From assembly GCA_027625915.1 (NCBI GenBank), contig JANTQA010000012.1, forward strand, positions 3,565,001 to 3,629,000: a DNA stretch of 64,000 bases. Reading direction: 5' to 3'. Below the pieces are notes generated by a model. It was not told the DNA's origin. It saw only the letters and a list, made by a program, of their open reading frames with translations, and did no database searches. The position numbers and the translations under genes are program-made. Source of the stretch: Anaeramoeba flamelloides (taxonomy: Eukaryota > Metamonada > Anaeramoebidae). Positions 1 through 12,800 of the stretch are shown piece by piece (the first letter of the stretch is position 1; every line of letters begins with the position of its first letter).

Positions 1-1450
1 TAAATTAATAATTTTTGATAACTACAGATAAGAAAGAGATTAAAACTCAGAAAAGTTTAAGATAGTATTGTAGTTGCTGTAGAAAGTGTTTTGGAATTCC
101 TTGTATTATTAGGCAAAGTTTGAAAATTTTCTGATCTTCTTATTTCCAATTCTAACAAAGTAAAATAAAAAGTATTTTACTAAGAAAAATTGTCTTTAAA
201 TATGATATTTAAAATTATTTTGGAAGAGTTTAAAAAAAAATTTTGTGACATTGTTTTATTGATAACAGTGAGATTTGCGACTGTCTCAATTTCAAACCAA
301 TTGGACGCATACTTTGGTACAAGGAACCAAATTACTTGTCCAAGAAAAACAAAAAAAAAAGTGCTTGATAATTTGGGGAATGTTTGAAAAAGGAATAAAT
401 TTCATTTCATTATTAAAAACAATGTCAATTTACAAACATTTTTTTTTTCTCATTTCGAAAAAAAAAGCAATATCATTTTTAAAAAAAAAAATTATATTTG
501 TACTCTTTTTTCGTTAAAAACAAGAGAGAAGAGGCCATTAATAAAAGATTTTGGAAAGGTAAAAAAAAAAGAAATTATCATTTTTGACAGAAAAAAAAAA
601 AAATAAAAACATTTTTTTTTACTAAACCAAATTTCAAAATTAGGGGCAAACTTTTTTATTATTATTTTAATATTTTTTCATTTGTTTTTCAAAAAATAAA
701 ATGATTATACTATTTTTTTATTTGTTAATCTATATTTGTTATTATCTCTAAATACTTTAGTAAAATACCTTATTATTCAAAAAAAAAACAATTAAACAAA
801 TTTTTTTCTGATGAAAAATCTGCCCCTATTTTTGAAATTAGTCTTATGTCAAGTCAAGAAATTTTAGAGGAATGTTCAAAATGATTCATTGTTAAGAACA
901 CCAATAGATGCATACATATTTTTAAGTTTGATCGTTTTCGAGAATTGGCTAACAAACAGGAAACAAAAGAGGAAATAGAGATCTCATTGAAAGGATGGAC
1001 GATCTAGTTTGTCTCTGTAAAATTTTAACCAAGTTTTGTCTCCAATGATGAAAATGAAAAATTTAACTTCAATGTTTTTTTAAAATTCATTGGAAGAATG
1101 AGATCCTTTGAAAAGCAAGTTCTTCAAAGTAGCATTAAAAAATAACAAATTAGTTGTTTTGGTTAAATTTTTTTAGTTTGTTTTTTGTTTCGATGAGTCA
1201 GAGTTGAAAAAATAAATAGCATCTCATATTGTTTTCATTTGTTCAACAATCACCTTTTATAATTCTTGATTTTGGTTCTCCTTCTAAACTCAAAATAATG
1301 AGATTGTTCTCATGCTAAGGAGATATTAATCGTCGTTCTTGGGACTCCTCAATATCATCTTATATCACTTCGAACAATCTCATTTTTTTGTTCTTCCAGC
1401 CAAACTCAAATTATAACAAGGAGATTGTTTCCAAATCAAAACAATAAACA
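1..1450. repeat. Interspersed repeat family A, copy 1
   Basis: This stretch is repeated, with divergence, at about 43625-44850. The best conserved blocks are 150-190 (matching 43765-43805) and 850-1060 (matching 44265-44450), where runs of more than 50 bases are nearly identical. No convincing protein is encoded on either strand; the short open frames here do not align between the two copies. It lies inside what is probably an intron of the homeobox gene at 1698-2448. It may be a decayed transposable element or a duplicated non-coding segment; the family is not recognised. Confidence 0.7.
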
Positions 1451-1697
1451 CACATATTGGTCTTCTCATTTTTTATTAATATAAAATAATTCTTTAATCG
1501 ATATTTTTCGATTTTCTTTATAAGAAGTCAATTACATAAAAAATGATCGATATCTTCATTTAGATCAATTTTTCTCATTTTTGAGATATTAATTTGTTTA
1601 AAAAGAAAAATGTTAAAATTTACAACACTTACAAACTATGTAATATTGAAGTAATAATATATAATATATAATAAAAATAATAATAATAACTAAATAC

Positions 1698-2448
1698 CTG
1701 TTTGGCGGGATAATTGAGCAAGATTGTGTTTATTAGCATAAGGAAAAGATTTGTGTGAATCTAAAAAATTTCGAAGTATTTTTGTAGTCGGTTTGGAAAA
1801 ATTATCGCGTCTTCGTTTCTCTCTTTTGGTATATGGTACTAAGGTGATCTCCAAAGAATCTATTTCCTTTTCCAAAATTTTACATTCTTTGTCAATATTT
1901 TGGAAAATGTCCTCTAAGATATCCTTTTCTTGATCCAATTCAACAGTCATTTTATAAACAAAATTGTCAACTTCATTCATTGAAACAGTTTCGTGCTCTT
2001 GGGTGTTTTCTAGTTGGTAAAAATGCTTATCGTATGTTAATAAATTTAAGTAATTTTCATCATAATCACAGTTCTCATCCAAATTAAAATTCTTTTGGTT
2101 TTCTTTTATTGTATTATAGTGTTTGTATAATAAATCGGATTTTTTTTGATAATCTGTGACAGACGATGCAAGATTTCTATTCTTTTTTTCGTTTTCTTTT
2201 GTTTTTTCTTCTTTGTGGGTTGTATTTTCTTTTTCTTTTTCTTTTTCTTTTTCCTTTCTGTTTTCATTTTTGTTTTCATTTTCATTCTCTTTGCCACTAT
2301 TTGAAATTGTAGCTAATATTTGTTCATTATATTGCTGATATTTTTTTAAAAATAAAGGCCAATTTTTTGATTCCATGATTTTCATCTTTAGATCGAATAT
2401 TTCTTTCGATTTTGTTGTTTCATTTTCCTTTTCAAAAGATTTGTACAT
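1698..2448 (-). CDS. TALE-type homeodomain protein, 5' exon (partial)
   Basis: A 250-codon exon starts at the ATG ending at 2448. The first 200 residues are low complexity: a Glu-Asn/Lys-Glu run near residues 55-90, then an acidic, coiled-coil-prone stretch. The last 45 residues look like the first two helices of a homeodomain: basic KREKRRR, then KILRNFLDSHKSFPYANKHN and LAQLSRQTG. The three-residue loop extension before the second helix (SFPYAN) is the TALE signature of MEIS, PBX and Iroquois kin. A GT donor (GTATTT) follows CAG at 1698, so the recognition helix with its WF-N motif must lie on a downstream exon. I do not find it in positions 1-1697, so it is either left of the window or lost. 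Likely a nuclear DNA-binding regulator. Confidence 0.75.
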
Positions 2449-5400
2449 TATTTAATTAATCAATATTAAGTTAGTGTATGTTTCAATATAAATTTAAAAA
2501 TGATCGTTTCAAGAAACGCAATTTAATAGAAAAGTAGATAAAAAAAAAATATATATTTAGCCTTACTTTGTTTTTTTTTTTTTTTTTCCGAGGTTTGGAT
2601 TGGGATTTTTAAATATCAATCAAATTATTTTTCAAATAAATTTTTAAATATTTTCTTTATTCAAAAAGATAGTTTGTGGTTGGTGGATTTTTCTATGAGA
2701 CCGTTGTTATAAATTCATAAATATTGGTTTAATTGGGAAATAGATTTGTTCATAAAAAAGAAATTATCCAAAAGAAAAAGCAAAAGAAAAATGATAAAGA
2801 AATATAATCAAACAAAAATCGAAAAGAGAACAAAAAATGACTCAAGAATCATTTAGCATTCCAGAATACACAAGATTTTTACTCTCTCTCTCTCTATTTT
2901 TTTTTTTTTTTTTAATTATTTCTTTGAAAATATTTATTGTAAAATTCTAAAAAGGTAAATTTTGTGGAAACAAATTTGAATTAAAAACATATTTTAATTC
3001 ATTGGTCAATGTTTCTTTTTAATTTTCTTTGGAATTGATCCTTTTTTTAAAAATAATTTTTTTGTTTTTTCAGAAACATCATTTTTGAAAATTAGAACTT
3101 TTTTTTTCACTTCATTTCTTTAAATCTTATTTTATTATATAATTCAAAAGGTGTATTTTTTTTTTATTTGGGAATCATAATTTTTATATTTTTTTTTTTT
3201 TTCAAGATCCTGAAAGTATGTCAAAAAAATCATTTTTAAGATGTAATTAACAAAATATAATTTTTTTGTGATTGTTTATTGATTGTTGTTTATTTGTTTT
3301 GTTTTTTTACGTTTGAGTATTTGTGAAATATGTTTTTTTATAAAAAAAATTACTTTTGAAACTATGGGAATTACTGTTCACTGTTTTCTTTTTGTTCTCT
3401 TCAAAAAAAAAAAATATAATTTAAAGTCCTTAATTATAGTAATCATTTTAGTTTTCACTGTATTGAAGTGTAACTTTAATAATTTGTTGGGTTTTATTTT
3501 CAGAGTTTTTTTAGAAATGTTGAAAATAAAAGATGTACAAATATTTTTTTGAATCAAATTTTTGTTAATTTAGTAAAATTTAAAGGAAAAGCGATAAATT
3601 TTTCGTTTGAAAATTCTTGAATTTTAATTTTAAATTTGAGAAAAGAATTAATAATCGGGTTGTGTTAGAAAATAGTTTTTGTTCTTCACAATTGAAGAGA
3701 AATTAAATTTTTTTGAGATTTTATTTTTCAAAAAAAAAGATATCAAATTTTTAAAAAATAACTTTCAAACAAAAAATTTCCTTTTGAAAGAGTGTGGAAT
3801 ATTAAATTGTTTTAACTTTTAAAATTTATTGATCAAAGGGATTGTGGAAGAATTTTGTGAATATGGAAATTAGTAAAATTGTAGATAAAAATTTAACTTC
3901 CTTCTTGTCATTTCTAAAATTTGATAAACCAAGAAGCAACATTAAATCTTATGTTCAGGGGGTTTATTAGTATTCGGTTTGATTGTGGTTTTAATTTTAT
4001 AAATATTGGTTTAATTGGGAAATAGGTTTGTTCATAAAAAAGAATTATCAAAAAGCATAATTTGGATTTTTGGAAACTATTAAGACAAATGAAAAATTCG
4101 AGTATGGTTTCTAAAATCTACTGATGAAAATGGTCATGTTTTTCAGAAATTTGAAAAAAAAAAGTTTCAAATTTTTTAGGTGTATTGAGATTAACCTAAT
4201 AAATGGAAAAAAATTTTACTTCCTTTTCCTGAATTTTCTTTATATAAATAGATCTTTGTAAAAAGAAGGCTGTAATCTTGAGATCTGTTTAGTTTTAAAA
4301 AGGGAAAAAGTAAAGAAATTGAAAATTTTATTTCCTATTTGGTAAGTAAATATCAGCAATAAAATTGAAAAAAAGTTTTTCAGACATTTGGTGTTAAATT
4401 TATTTTGGCAGCTGCAATGATTTTTGAAAATTAAATTGGAAACTTTTTTTGGGTTTAGTTTTGTAAATTATTTAAATCTTAAGTTCTACTATAAAGTTTT
4501 AAATCGAAATTTATTGTAAATGAGTTCAAGATATTTATTTCATGAGAAGTACAAACCAATTGATTAAATTATTTGGAAATAAACAGCCTTTTCAAAATCA
4601 TTTTCTGATTATTTTTTGGACACATTTTTCCAAATTCATGTTGATTTTTTTGTTTTTCTGTAAATTAAAATTTCCCAAGCAGCCTTAACCGATCACCCAA
4701 ACGTTTCAATCGATTTTTCCTGTTTTTAGTTGATTGTTAAAGGTAAATTTGATTGTGTTCTTCAATTTAGTATGGTTTTTAATTAATTAATGAGCTGTTC
4801 TAATTAGCAAAACAAAACATTTAAAATATATCACTTTTTTAAAAAATATTTTGTCTTGTTCTTGGGTTAATTTGAAGAAAAGAAACCAAACAACCCAAGA
4901 GCTCATAAATTAATCCTTGTTATTGAATTCAAAAAAAATACAAGGTTTAAAGCCTTTACCACAAAAAATCTGATGAATTTTACAAAGCTTGGGGTCTTTC
5001 AAAACTTTCAAACACTTTCAAACAATTTACAACCCTTTCAATCGTTTCTCAGTCCGTTTAAAAGGCGAAAAGAGTTGTAAAAGTGATACTCTTTTTGAAC
5101 AGTCATGAGATTTATCGTTGTGTTTTATTTTTTTTTTATTTCATTTTTTATTCTTTCCAAAAAGGCTAATTAATCAAAAAGAAAAAACAAGAAAATTGTT
5201 TTTTTTAAATTGAAGACTGATTGCTGCTTTTTCAAGAACTCACTTCACCAAAAGATCTTTTTTTTCAAAACAATAACAAAATTTTGTTGAATTTAACAAG
5301 AACCAACCAAGAAAAAAGAGAACTAAAAAAGAAAAAATTGAAATTTTGATAAAAAACTTACAAAAGAAAAGTGGGTTTTCAGAGGTTTCTATTGGAAGAA

Positions 5401-8400
5401 GTGTCTCAAAAGTGACCAATTTGTGTTATGAATAACAAATCCTTGTTGTGATTAAATTACATTGGTTTGTTTTAATCTTAAATATTGGTGTGATCTTGTC
5501 TTTCTTTTCTGTTTATTTTTATTGCACCTTACATCAAAAAGAGGTAAAAAGAAATGTGTCTAAAATTAAAATCAACCAAAAAGTTGGAAATGGGTTTTTA
5601 GAAAGATTTGTATGGAGAATCAAAATTAAATAAAATGATTTTCTTTTGAAAAAAATTGGCGATTTACATAATTATATACAAAAATTCTGTTTACTTGACA
5701 GAATTCGATTTTAAAGCTGAAATTTGTTTTAATTATTTACCATTTAAAAAGAATTTCGGTTTTAAATTGGATCTGTTCTAACAAAATTGATGATATGTGG
5801 CTGTGAAAACCTTTTTTTTTTTTAAATTCTGTAAAGTGAAACTACAAGGAAACCTTTTTAAAAAAATCAATTTTATCTTTGGTTGAGAATATCTTAGAAA
5901 GTGGCAGTTTGTTTTAAGTCTCGAACTTCAGTTCTTGACAGAAACTTTTTGGAGAATAATTTAATTCTTTTATTAAACTTTTTTACCTTTTATTTATTTT
6001 TTAATTTTTATTCTTTTTCTCGATAAAGTCCCGCCTATTTTGAGAGTTGCTTGAAAAAAAGTAAATAAAATTGAAGAGGTTTATTTTATGACGGTAACTA
6101 TTGAGAGATCCAATAATTTAATATAAAATGAATTACATTTCACTTTTTCAAGAAATAGAAGTTCTTCAAAAATTCAAAATATTTTTTTTTCAATTATTAT
6201 TTAAGGGGGTAAGTTGTTTTTTCATAATTTTGAATGCCACAGCCTAGTCGAATCTGAAATCTTTAAATCATTTCTTTAACCAAATATATTGATATTTTGA
6301 TAAATATGAAAGTTGAATATATCCTAGTCGACTAAATTTAAATACTAATTAAAATATTGAAATCTAAAAAATTGATCAAGAAGAAAAAATAAAAAACATT
6401 TATGTATTGATATTTTTTGTAAATGTTGATATACTGACTTCATATTTACTTGGTTTTTATTTTTAATCACAAAGGGAAAAAAAATTTTGATTTGAAAATT
6501 TTTCATTAAGGGACTAGTCTCTATTATTTTTTTTGACCAATTTCAAAATCAGGATTCCTTATCTAGAAGTATCTTTAATATTGAAAATAAAGGGGTTTTC
6601 AAATATATGTAATTGGCAAAAAAAATACTCAATCTCTATTGTATGTAGGTAAAAAAATTTAATAGAGATTAGTATTTTAACAAATAACTTTTTATTTCTA
6701 ACGGATACCCAAAATGAATTTAAAAAATCCTATAGTCATTTAATTTATTCAATTCAATTTTTTCTCAATAAAAAAGGATATTTTTTCGATTCCTCTTAGA
6801 AATAAAGATTTATTGGATGTATTTGTTTGATTTGATAATTATTTATTTATATAGATTTAATTTGAAACTCAAAATAATTCTGAATCTTGTTTCATTTTTT
6901 TTCTCAATTTTCTTTTTCTTTTGGTTGAAATTGTAATTGTGTTATTAATTTAGATAATTAAATCCAAATCTTGTAATATTTTAAACATAATTCTATGTTT
7001 TGATTTATTTTGATAAAAAGATATGAAAAATTAATTTTGAAAAGAAATTTGTGAAAAAAATAATTTTGTTAAATGCCAAATAGTAAACAGTGAATGAATG
7101 ATTGGGATTCATACAAATCTAGAACATTAAAAAAGAAAGGTTTTGAAATTATAATTTACTTAATTATCCTTTTAATTCTTGATTCTAGGATTAATTGGAA
7201 TGGTTATATTCCATATTAGGTCCTCTAAAAGAAAAGATTTATTTCAAATACACCTCTTCTCGGGTCTATTTTATAGTTTATTATCGGATAAATTTCAAGC
7301 ATTTCAAGAATCAAATTTCTAAACTAGATTCCAAAAATTTGTACACAGTTTAAACAGTTGAAAGAACATCATTACTGTACTTTAAATTCAAATTGGAAAG
7401 AATGTTGATTTTACAAACAATTTCATTTTTTGTCTTTTTTGTTTTGTTTTCATTTCCTTTTTTGCAGTTACGTAATCTGTTTCGTTAGATCTCGAATTTT
7501 TTTTTCAATGGTTGATAGAAGGTTAGTGTTGAGTTTGTTAAATTGGAAAATCAAATACAATCGGTAGATTGTATCTTATCATTTGATCGATCAACAATTG
7601 TTGGTGAAATTTCAACAAATTTACCAATACATTTTTTGTTCCGCTCGTTTCATTATTTTGGACACGCCTGTTTTTATTTTTGAGTTTTATATTTTTTTCT
7701 TTTATTTGGATAAAAATGATTACTTATAAAAACATTAATACCTTGTAACTTAAATGTGGTTTTATATTAGGTTTGGGAAAATACAATAAATTGGGTTTTT
7801 TTTTGTCTATTTTTGATTTTGGGTGTGTCCAAATTTTTGGAACGGGGTTTAATTTTAAAACATAATTTAATAAAACTCAAAAATTTATGAAAAAAAAAGG
7901 TACAAAAAATTGAAAAACTAAAGATTCAACTCTGGTTTACTTGGGTTCTTTTCACAGATAGAGGGTCAAATGGTATTTTGATTTAAAAGTTTCAATAATA
8001 TTGTAGTCTCACCCAAAAAAATTTTTCAGTAATGTTGTTCTAATTTAAAATTTTGTTCATATTTGTAAATTATACCTACTCCAGTAATTTTTTTTACTCG
8101 GAAAATTTGTTTTTTTGATTTTTTATTGCTTGGTTTTTTCTACTTTTGAAATTGACTAGAAGATTAAAACAATTGGTATTATTCCGGTTTGAGGAATTGC
8201 AGTTTCAGATATCTATATTAATCAGTGAAAAAATAGAAATACTTTTATTTTCCAATTTAGAAATGAAAATTTTTTATTTCAATTTCCAAAATGAATAATA
8301 AGTATCTCTACTACAATCAAATTATCAGTGAAAAAATTTTGTATTCGAGTTAACCCACAAGTTTAATTTAAATTTAGATAAATATCATTTCTAAACGATA

Positions 8401-9832
8401 TAGTTAAATAGTTCAGGGGGTTTCAACTGGTTATTCAGAGAAAAATATTTTGGAATATGAACTTAAAATTTTCTTTTTTTAATTGGAAAATAATAGTATA
8501 CTTGAAAATTTCTACTTTTCGCTATTATTTAATTATTAAAATCAATTACTAATTTTTTCCCAGATAAATATTTAGTGCTCAGATTGTTTTTTGAAATAAT
8601 TTTTTAATATCAAGATTCCCTAATATTTTTAATAATACATATTACCAGTGTGAAAAAAATTTGGGTCATTAAATTTAATTAGGTCAGTATAAAATTTTTT
8701 TTCGTTTTTTAAATATTTAATATTGGAAAAATGATTTTTAACTGGCACAATTTTTTTTTATGAACTAAAATTTTTTTCATAAAGGTTATATAAATTTATT
8801 TTTGAGGTATATTGAAAATCCAGAAACTCTAGCTAGCTTTAACTTTTCCTATGTGTAAGTTGATCTCTTTTTTCTTCATGGTCTCAACTTTGAGATTTAA
8901 AGTTTATAAAAAATTTGTCTCAAAATGATGTAAAATTACTTTTTAAAGATGTACGAATTGATAAATCTCATTTTCTTTTACTTTTACATTTTGGTTTGTT
9001 GTTCTTTTTCTTTTTATTAAATCCTATTTTTCCAATTAATTGTATTCTTTTATTTATTATACAGAAAATGTTCTGTTTTTATATTCTCCTATGATATTAA
9101 AATTTATTTAAAAAATAGACCATGAATAATCAAAGTTCCACCATAACCTACCCATTTTGATCTTGGAAAAGGTAATCGATAGACGAAATTCAAGAAGGTT
9201 TTGAGTTTTCTACTTTGTCTTAATGGCGTTTTACTGTTAATTTCAAAATAAAAAGATCAAAATTTTTGTTTGGCTTTCCAAAAAATCACATCTCCAAGAA
9301 TATTAAAATAAACCATCAAAGTTTCCAATTCTAAAAATGAAAATGAATAATTAAACTTCTTTTCAGAATTAAAAAATTGAAATGTTCCATGTTATTAAAA
9401 TCTGTTTTTGGTTAGCTGAATGAAAATTTTGTTCAATTTATTTTGAAACTAAGGGTAATCGAAAAAAGAGTTGAATGGAAGTAGGGCTAAACGGTGAATC
9501 AATTACCCATATTCTAAAAAAGCTAATTTCTTCTTTCTTCAACTTTTTAAAAAACATATAATATCCATCACTCATCATTTTGCATTCGTTATTTTAAACG
9601 ATTTGTTTTTGTCTCTTTATTCAAAGGAACTAAACAATTTTTTTTTTTCAAATTACTAATCAAAAAACAAATTATCTTCAAGAATTTTTCGAATTTTGAA
9701 CTATTTTCACAATGAACTGAATGGTCAGTACCTATTGTATACTTTGTGAGGATTAAATTAGGAATTTGTAAAATTCTCGAAAAATCATTCTTTCATTTTT
9801 TAACTTTCTTATCTTATATTTAACTAATCATT
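2449..9832. other. Gene-free AT-rich region, 7.4 kb
   Basis: No open frame here looks like a gene: the few frames of 60-90 codons start at non-ATG codons, are hydrophobic/Phe-Lys rich as expected from poly-T and poly-A tracts, and match no family I recognise. A phrase of about 50 bases near 2715-2765 recurs at 3995-4045, showing at least one small dispersed repeat. One inverted-repeat element at 7638-7846 is listed separately. Confidence 0.6.
7638..7846. mobile_element. Putative MITE with GTTCC...TTTGGACAC inverted ends
   Basis: The left end reads GTTCC followed after a short spacer by ATTTTGGACACGCC. The right end read on the other strand is GTTCC, AAAAATTTGGACACACCC. The two ends are about 200 bp apart in opposite orientation and the interior has no coding frame, so this looks like a small non-autonomous DNA transposon. 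Ends are imperfect and the target duplication is not clear. Confidence 0.4.
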
Positions 9833-12800
9833 ATGTCAAAAGAAAAAACAAAAAAACATAAAAAAAAATCCAAAAAGAAATCCGAGAAAAAGCCAGAACT
9901 TTATCTTAAACCAACCAATGTCACCCCAAAGCTTGATACTTCAGATTTTCCAATTCTTTTAAAAGTATGTTCCTTTGTTTCTTTTCTTGATTCTTTCTTG
10001 TGGCTAATTAATTGATCTTTTTCTTTTTTTTTTTTGTTTTTGTTTTTAATTTTAATAGGGGATGGAAAAAATGAAAATTAAAACAGGATCTTACAACCCC
10101 CTACCTAATGGGTACACACCAAAAAAAAGACCACTTGACCAATACTTGTTATATGGTTTTATGAATCTTGACAAACCAGCTAATCCTTCCTCTCACGAAG
10201 TAATTAACTTTTCAATATTTTTTTTAATTTCCATTTTCTTTCTAATCCTTAATTCTCATTATTCTTGATATTAATTACCTTTTTATTAGGTTGTTTCTTG
10301 GGTAAAAAATATCTTAAGAACCGAAAAAACTGGCCACTCGGGTACTCTTGATCCTTCTGTCACAGGTTGCTTAATTGTAACACTTAATCGGTAATTTTTT
10401 TTTTTTTTTTTATTTTTTTTATTACCTAGTCGATTGTCTGCAAATGAAAAAATGAGCTTCATTAAAAAAAAAAAGAAACTTAAAATGAATAACTCTAGAT
10501 TTTTTGCTTTTTTTTTCTTTTTGAAAAAAAATAAAAAAAAAATACAAAAATTAGGATTCTTTTTTATTTTATTTTTGTATTACGTATTTCTTTTTTTTTT
10601 TTCAATTATTTTGAAAAGATCTTCAACTACGGTACAACGAAATACAAAACAGACTATGGGTAAAAAACTCAAATAACAAAAATATTTCAATTCTAAAATT
10701 ATCCAAATCTATTTTTTTTATCTTTTTTTATCAATTCACAAATAAACAACTTAAAAACAAACCAACAAACAGAGGTACGAGATTAGTTAAGTCACAACAG
10801 AATGCAGGAAAAGAATATGTTGCCATTGTTCAATTAAAAAACGAAATTAAAAATGAAAAATTATTGGCCAAAGAATTAGAAACTTTAAAAGGAGCCTTAT
10901 TTCAAAAGCCACCACTATCTTCTGCAGTCAAAAAGAAATTAAGAATTAGAACTATCTATGATTCTAAATTAATCGAATATGATGCAGAAAAAAAATTAGG
11001 TGTTTTTTGGGTAAAATGCCAAGCTGGTACTTATATTAGAACCTTGTGTATCCATTTAGGATATTTGTTGGGTGTTGGTGGAAAAATGGCTGAACTTCGT
11101 CGTGTCAGGTAATTTTTTCCTTTTTTTAACCCAAAAAAATTCCAAAAATCAAAACCTAATTAAATCGAAAAATACAACACCTTGAAATTTTAAGGCAAAG
11201 TGTTTAAACATATTTTAGTTTGATTAAAGAAGAATTTTTACTGATTAATGATTAATGGTGATTTACATTGAATTCAATTTTACTTTTTCATTCAATTGAA
11301 AGAGACTAAAAAGGAAATGTTTAAGATTTCATACATTTTCGATTCCAATTCTTAAATATTCATTTTTTTTTTTGGAACAAAATCTTTAATCGTGATGACA
11401 ATTGCAATTTAATTTTAAAAAAAAACAACGAACGAACATCTTTGATGTTTCATAGACGTTTACAGAATTTTTGCATGTCTATTATCAAAAAGAAAGATTT
11501 TTTTTTTTTTTTTATTTTTTTTAATCAGAAAGTCATTGAAAATGAAAGAAAATTAAAAAAAATTTGAGAAAATGATAATAATTCATATCTATAATTCAAA
11601 ATTAAATTACAAATTAAAATAGAAAAAGTTAAATTGTGCAAAGTTTGGAACCACACCACAAAACTTTATCTCAGTGAACTTAAAATAGTCTTGTATAATT
11701 AATTCCAAACTTTTTCCTTTTTTCAAAAGTTTGGTAATATATTTGACTTGTGGCCAAGATTCTAATTATTTTACATTATTCATATGATTTTTTTTTAAAT
11801 TTTTGTTTTGATCATTTTTTTTTTTTTGATTTTTGAGGAAATAATTTTTATTAAAACAAAAAATTTATTGTAAGTGACTAAAAATATTGTATTAAAATTA
11901 CATTTTCTTTGTAAGAGAAACAAAATTCAATTTGTAGAGAAAAAAATATCTTTCTAGGAAAAATTAACAATTTAAAAATTTGGAGATCTTCAATTCATAA
12001 TTTTAAAAACATTTCAAAAACCATATAAAATTATTGTTATTATATTTTTTTATTTTATTTTTTATCTTATCCAAATGCTTATTTGTAAAATAAAAAATGG
12101 ATTGCATGGGAAATAATTTACTAAAATGATTAATTACAAATTTTTTTGTAATATTTTTTGTTTCTCTCACGTAATAATTAATAAGTTTATCTTTGACAAT
12201 GATCAATATTTAGTGTGATAAGCAAGTAATATTTAAATTTTTTTATAATTATGAAGAAATGTGAGTGTTTGTTTTTTTTTAGAAAAAAATTTATTTATAA
12301 ATATTGACATTAAATAATTGAAATCGTGTTTAGTTGATATTAAAAAAAAAAAAAATCAAATGGAAACATATATTAATCCAATAAATTTGTAAATTCAAAA
12401 AAAAAATGAAATGTTTGTGAGAATTTTTCATAATTTTTAAATTAAACACAATTCGTGTTTAATTTTGTATGTTGTTTGATCAACTAAAACTTGCTGAGAA
12501 CACGATTTAAAATTTTTTTTTGTTCATGAATTTTGGAAAAATATTCTTTATATTTATTTTAAAAAAGTTAATTTGTCTCTTTTTGTATTTATTTTTTTTC
12601 TTAATTTATTTATTAATAATAATTATTTGATAATAGATCTGGATTTTTATCAGAAAAAGATAACTTAGTAACAATGCATGATTTAAAAGATGCACAATAT
12701 TTGTATGATACAACTGGCAATGAATCATATTTAAGAAAAATAATCAGTCCAATTGAAATTCTTCTTAAACACCATAAACGTATCATTATTAAAGATACAG

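Noticed and set aside
280-345. Minus-strand reading with QVIWF and SNWFEI, superficially like a homeodomain recognition helix
   Set aside because: It lacks the basic residues that must follow WF-N, lies 1.35 kb from the first exon inside repeat A, and the other repeat copy does not keep it.
190-517. Two overlapping plus-strand frames of 65 and 80 codons
   Set aside because: They lie in repeat A, begin with near-cognate codons, are Lys/Phe-rich and are not preserved in the second copy of the repeat.
3283-3552. 89-codon hydrophobic frame
   Set aside because: Starts at TTG, consists of poly-T-derived Phe/Leu/Ile residues and matches nothing recognisable.
11391-11470. Possible C/D snoRNA (GTGATGA) in the dyskerin intron
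   Set aside because: No CTGA D box or closing stem is in register, and the word is expected by chance in this sequence.
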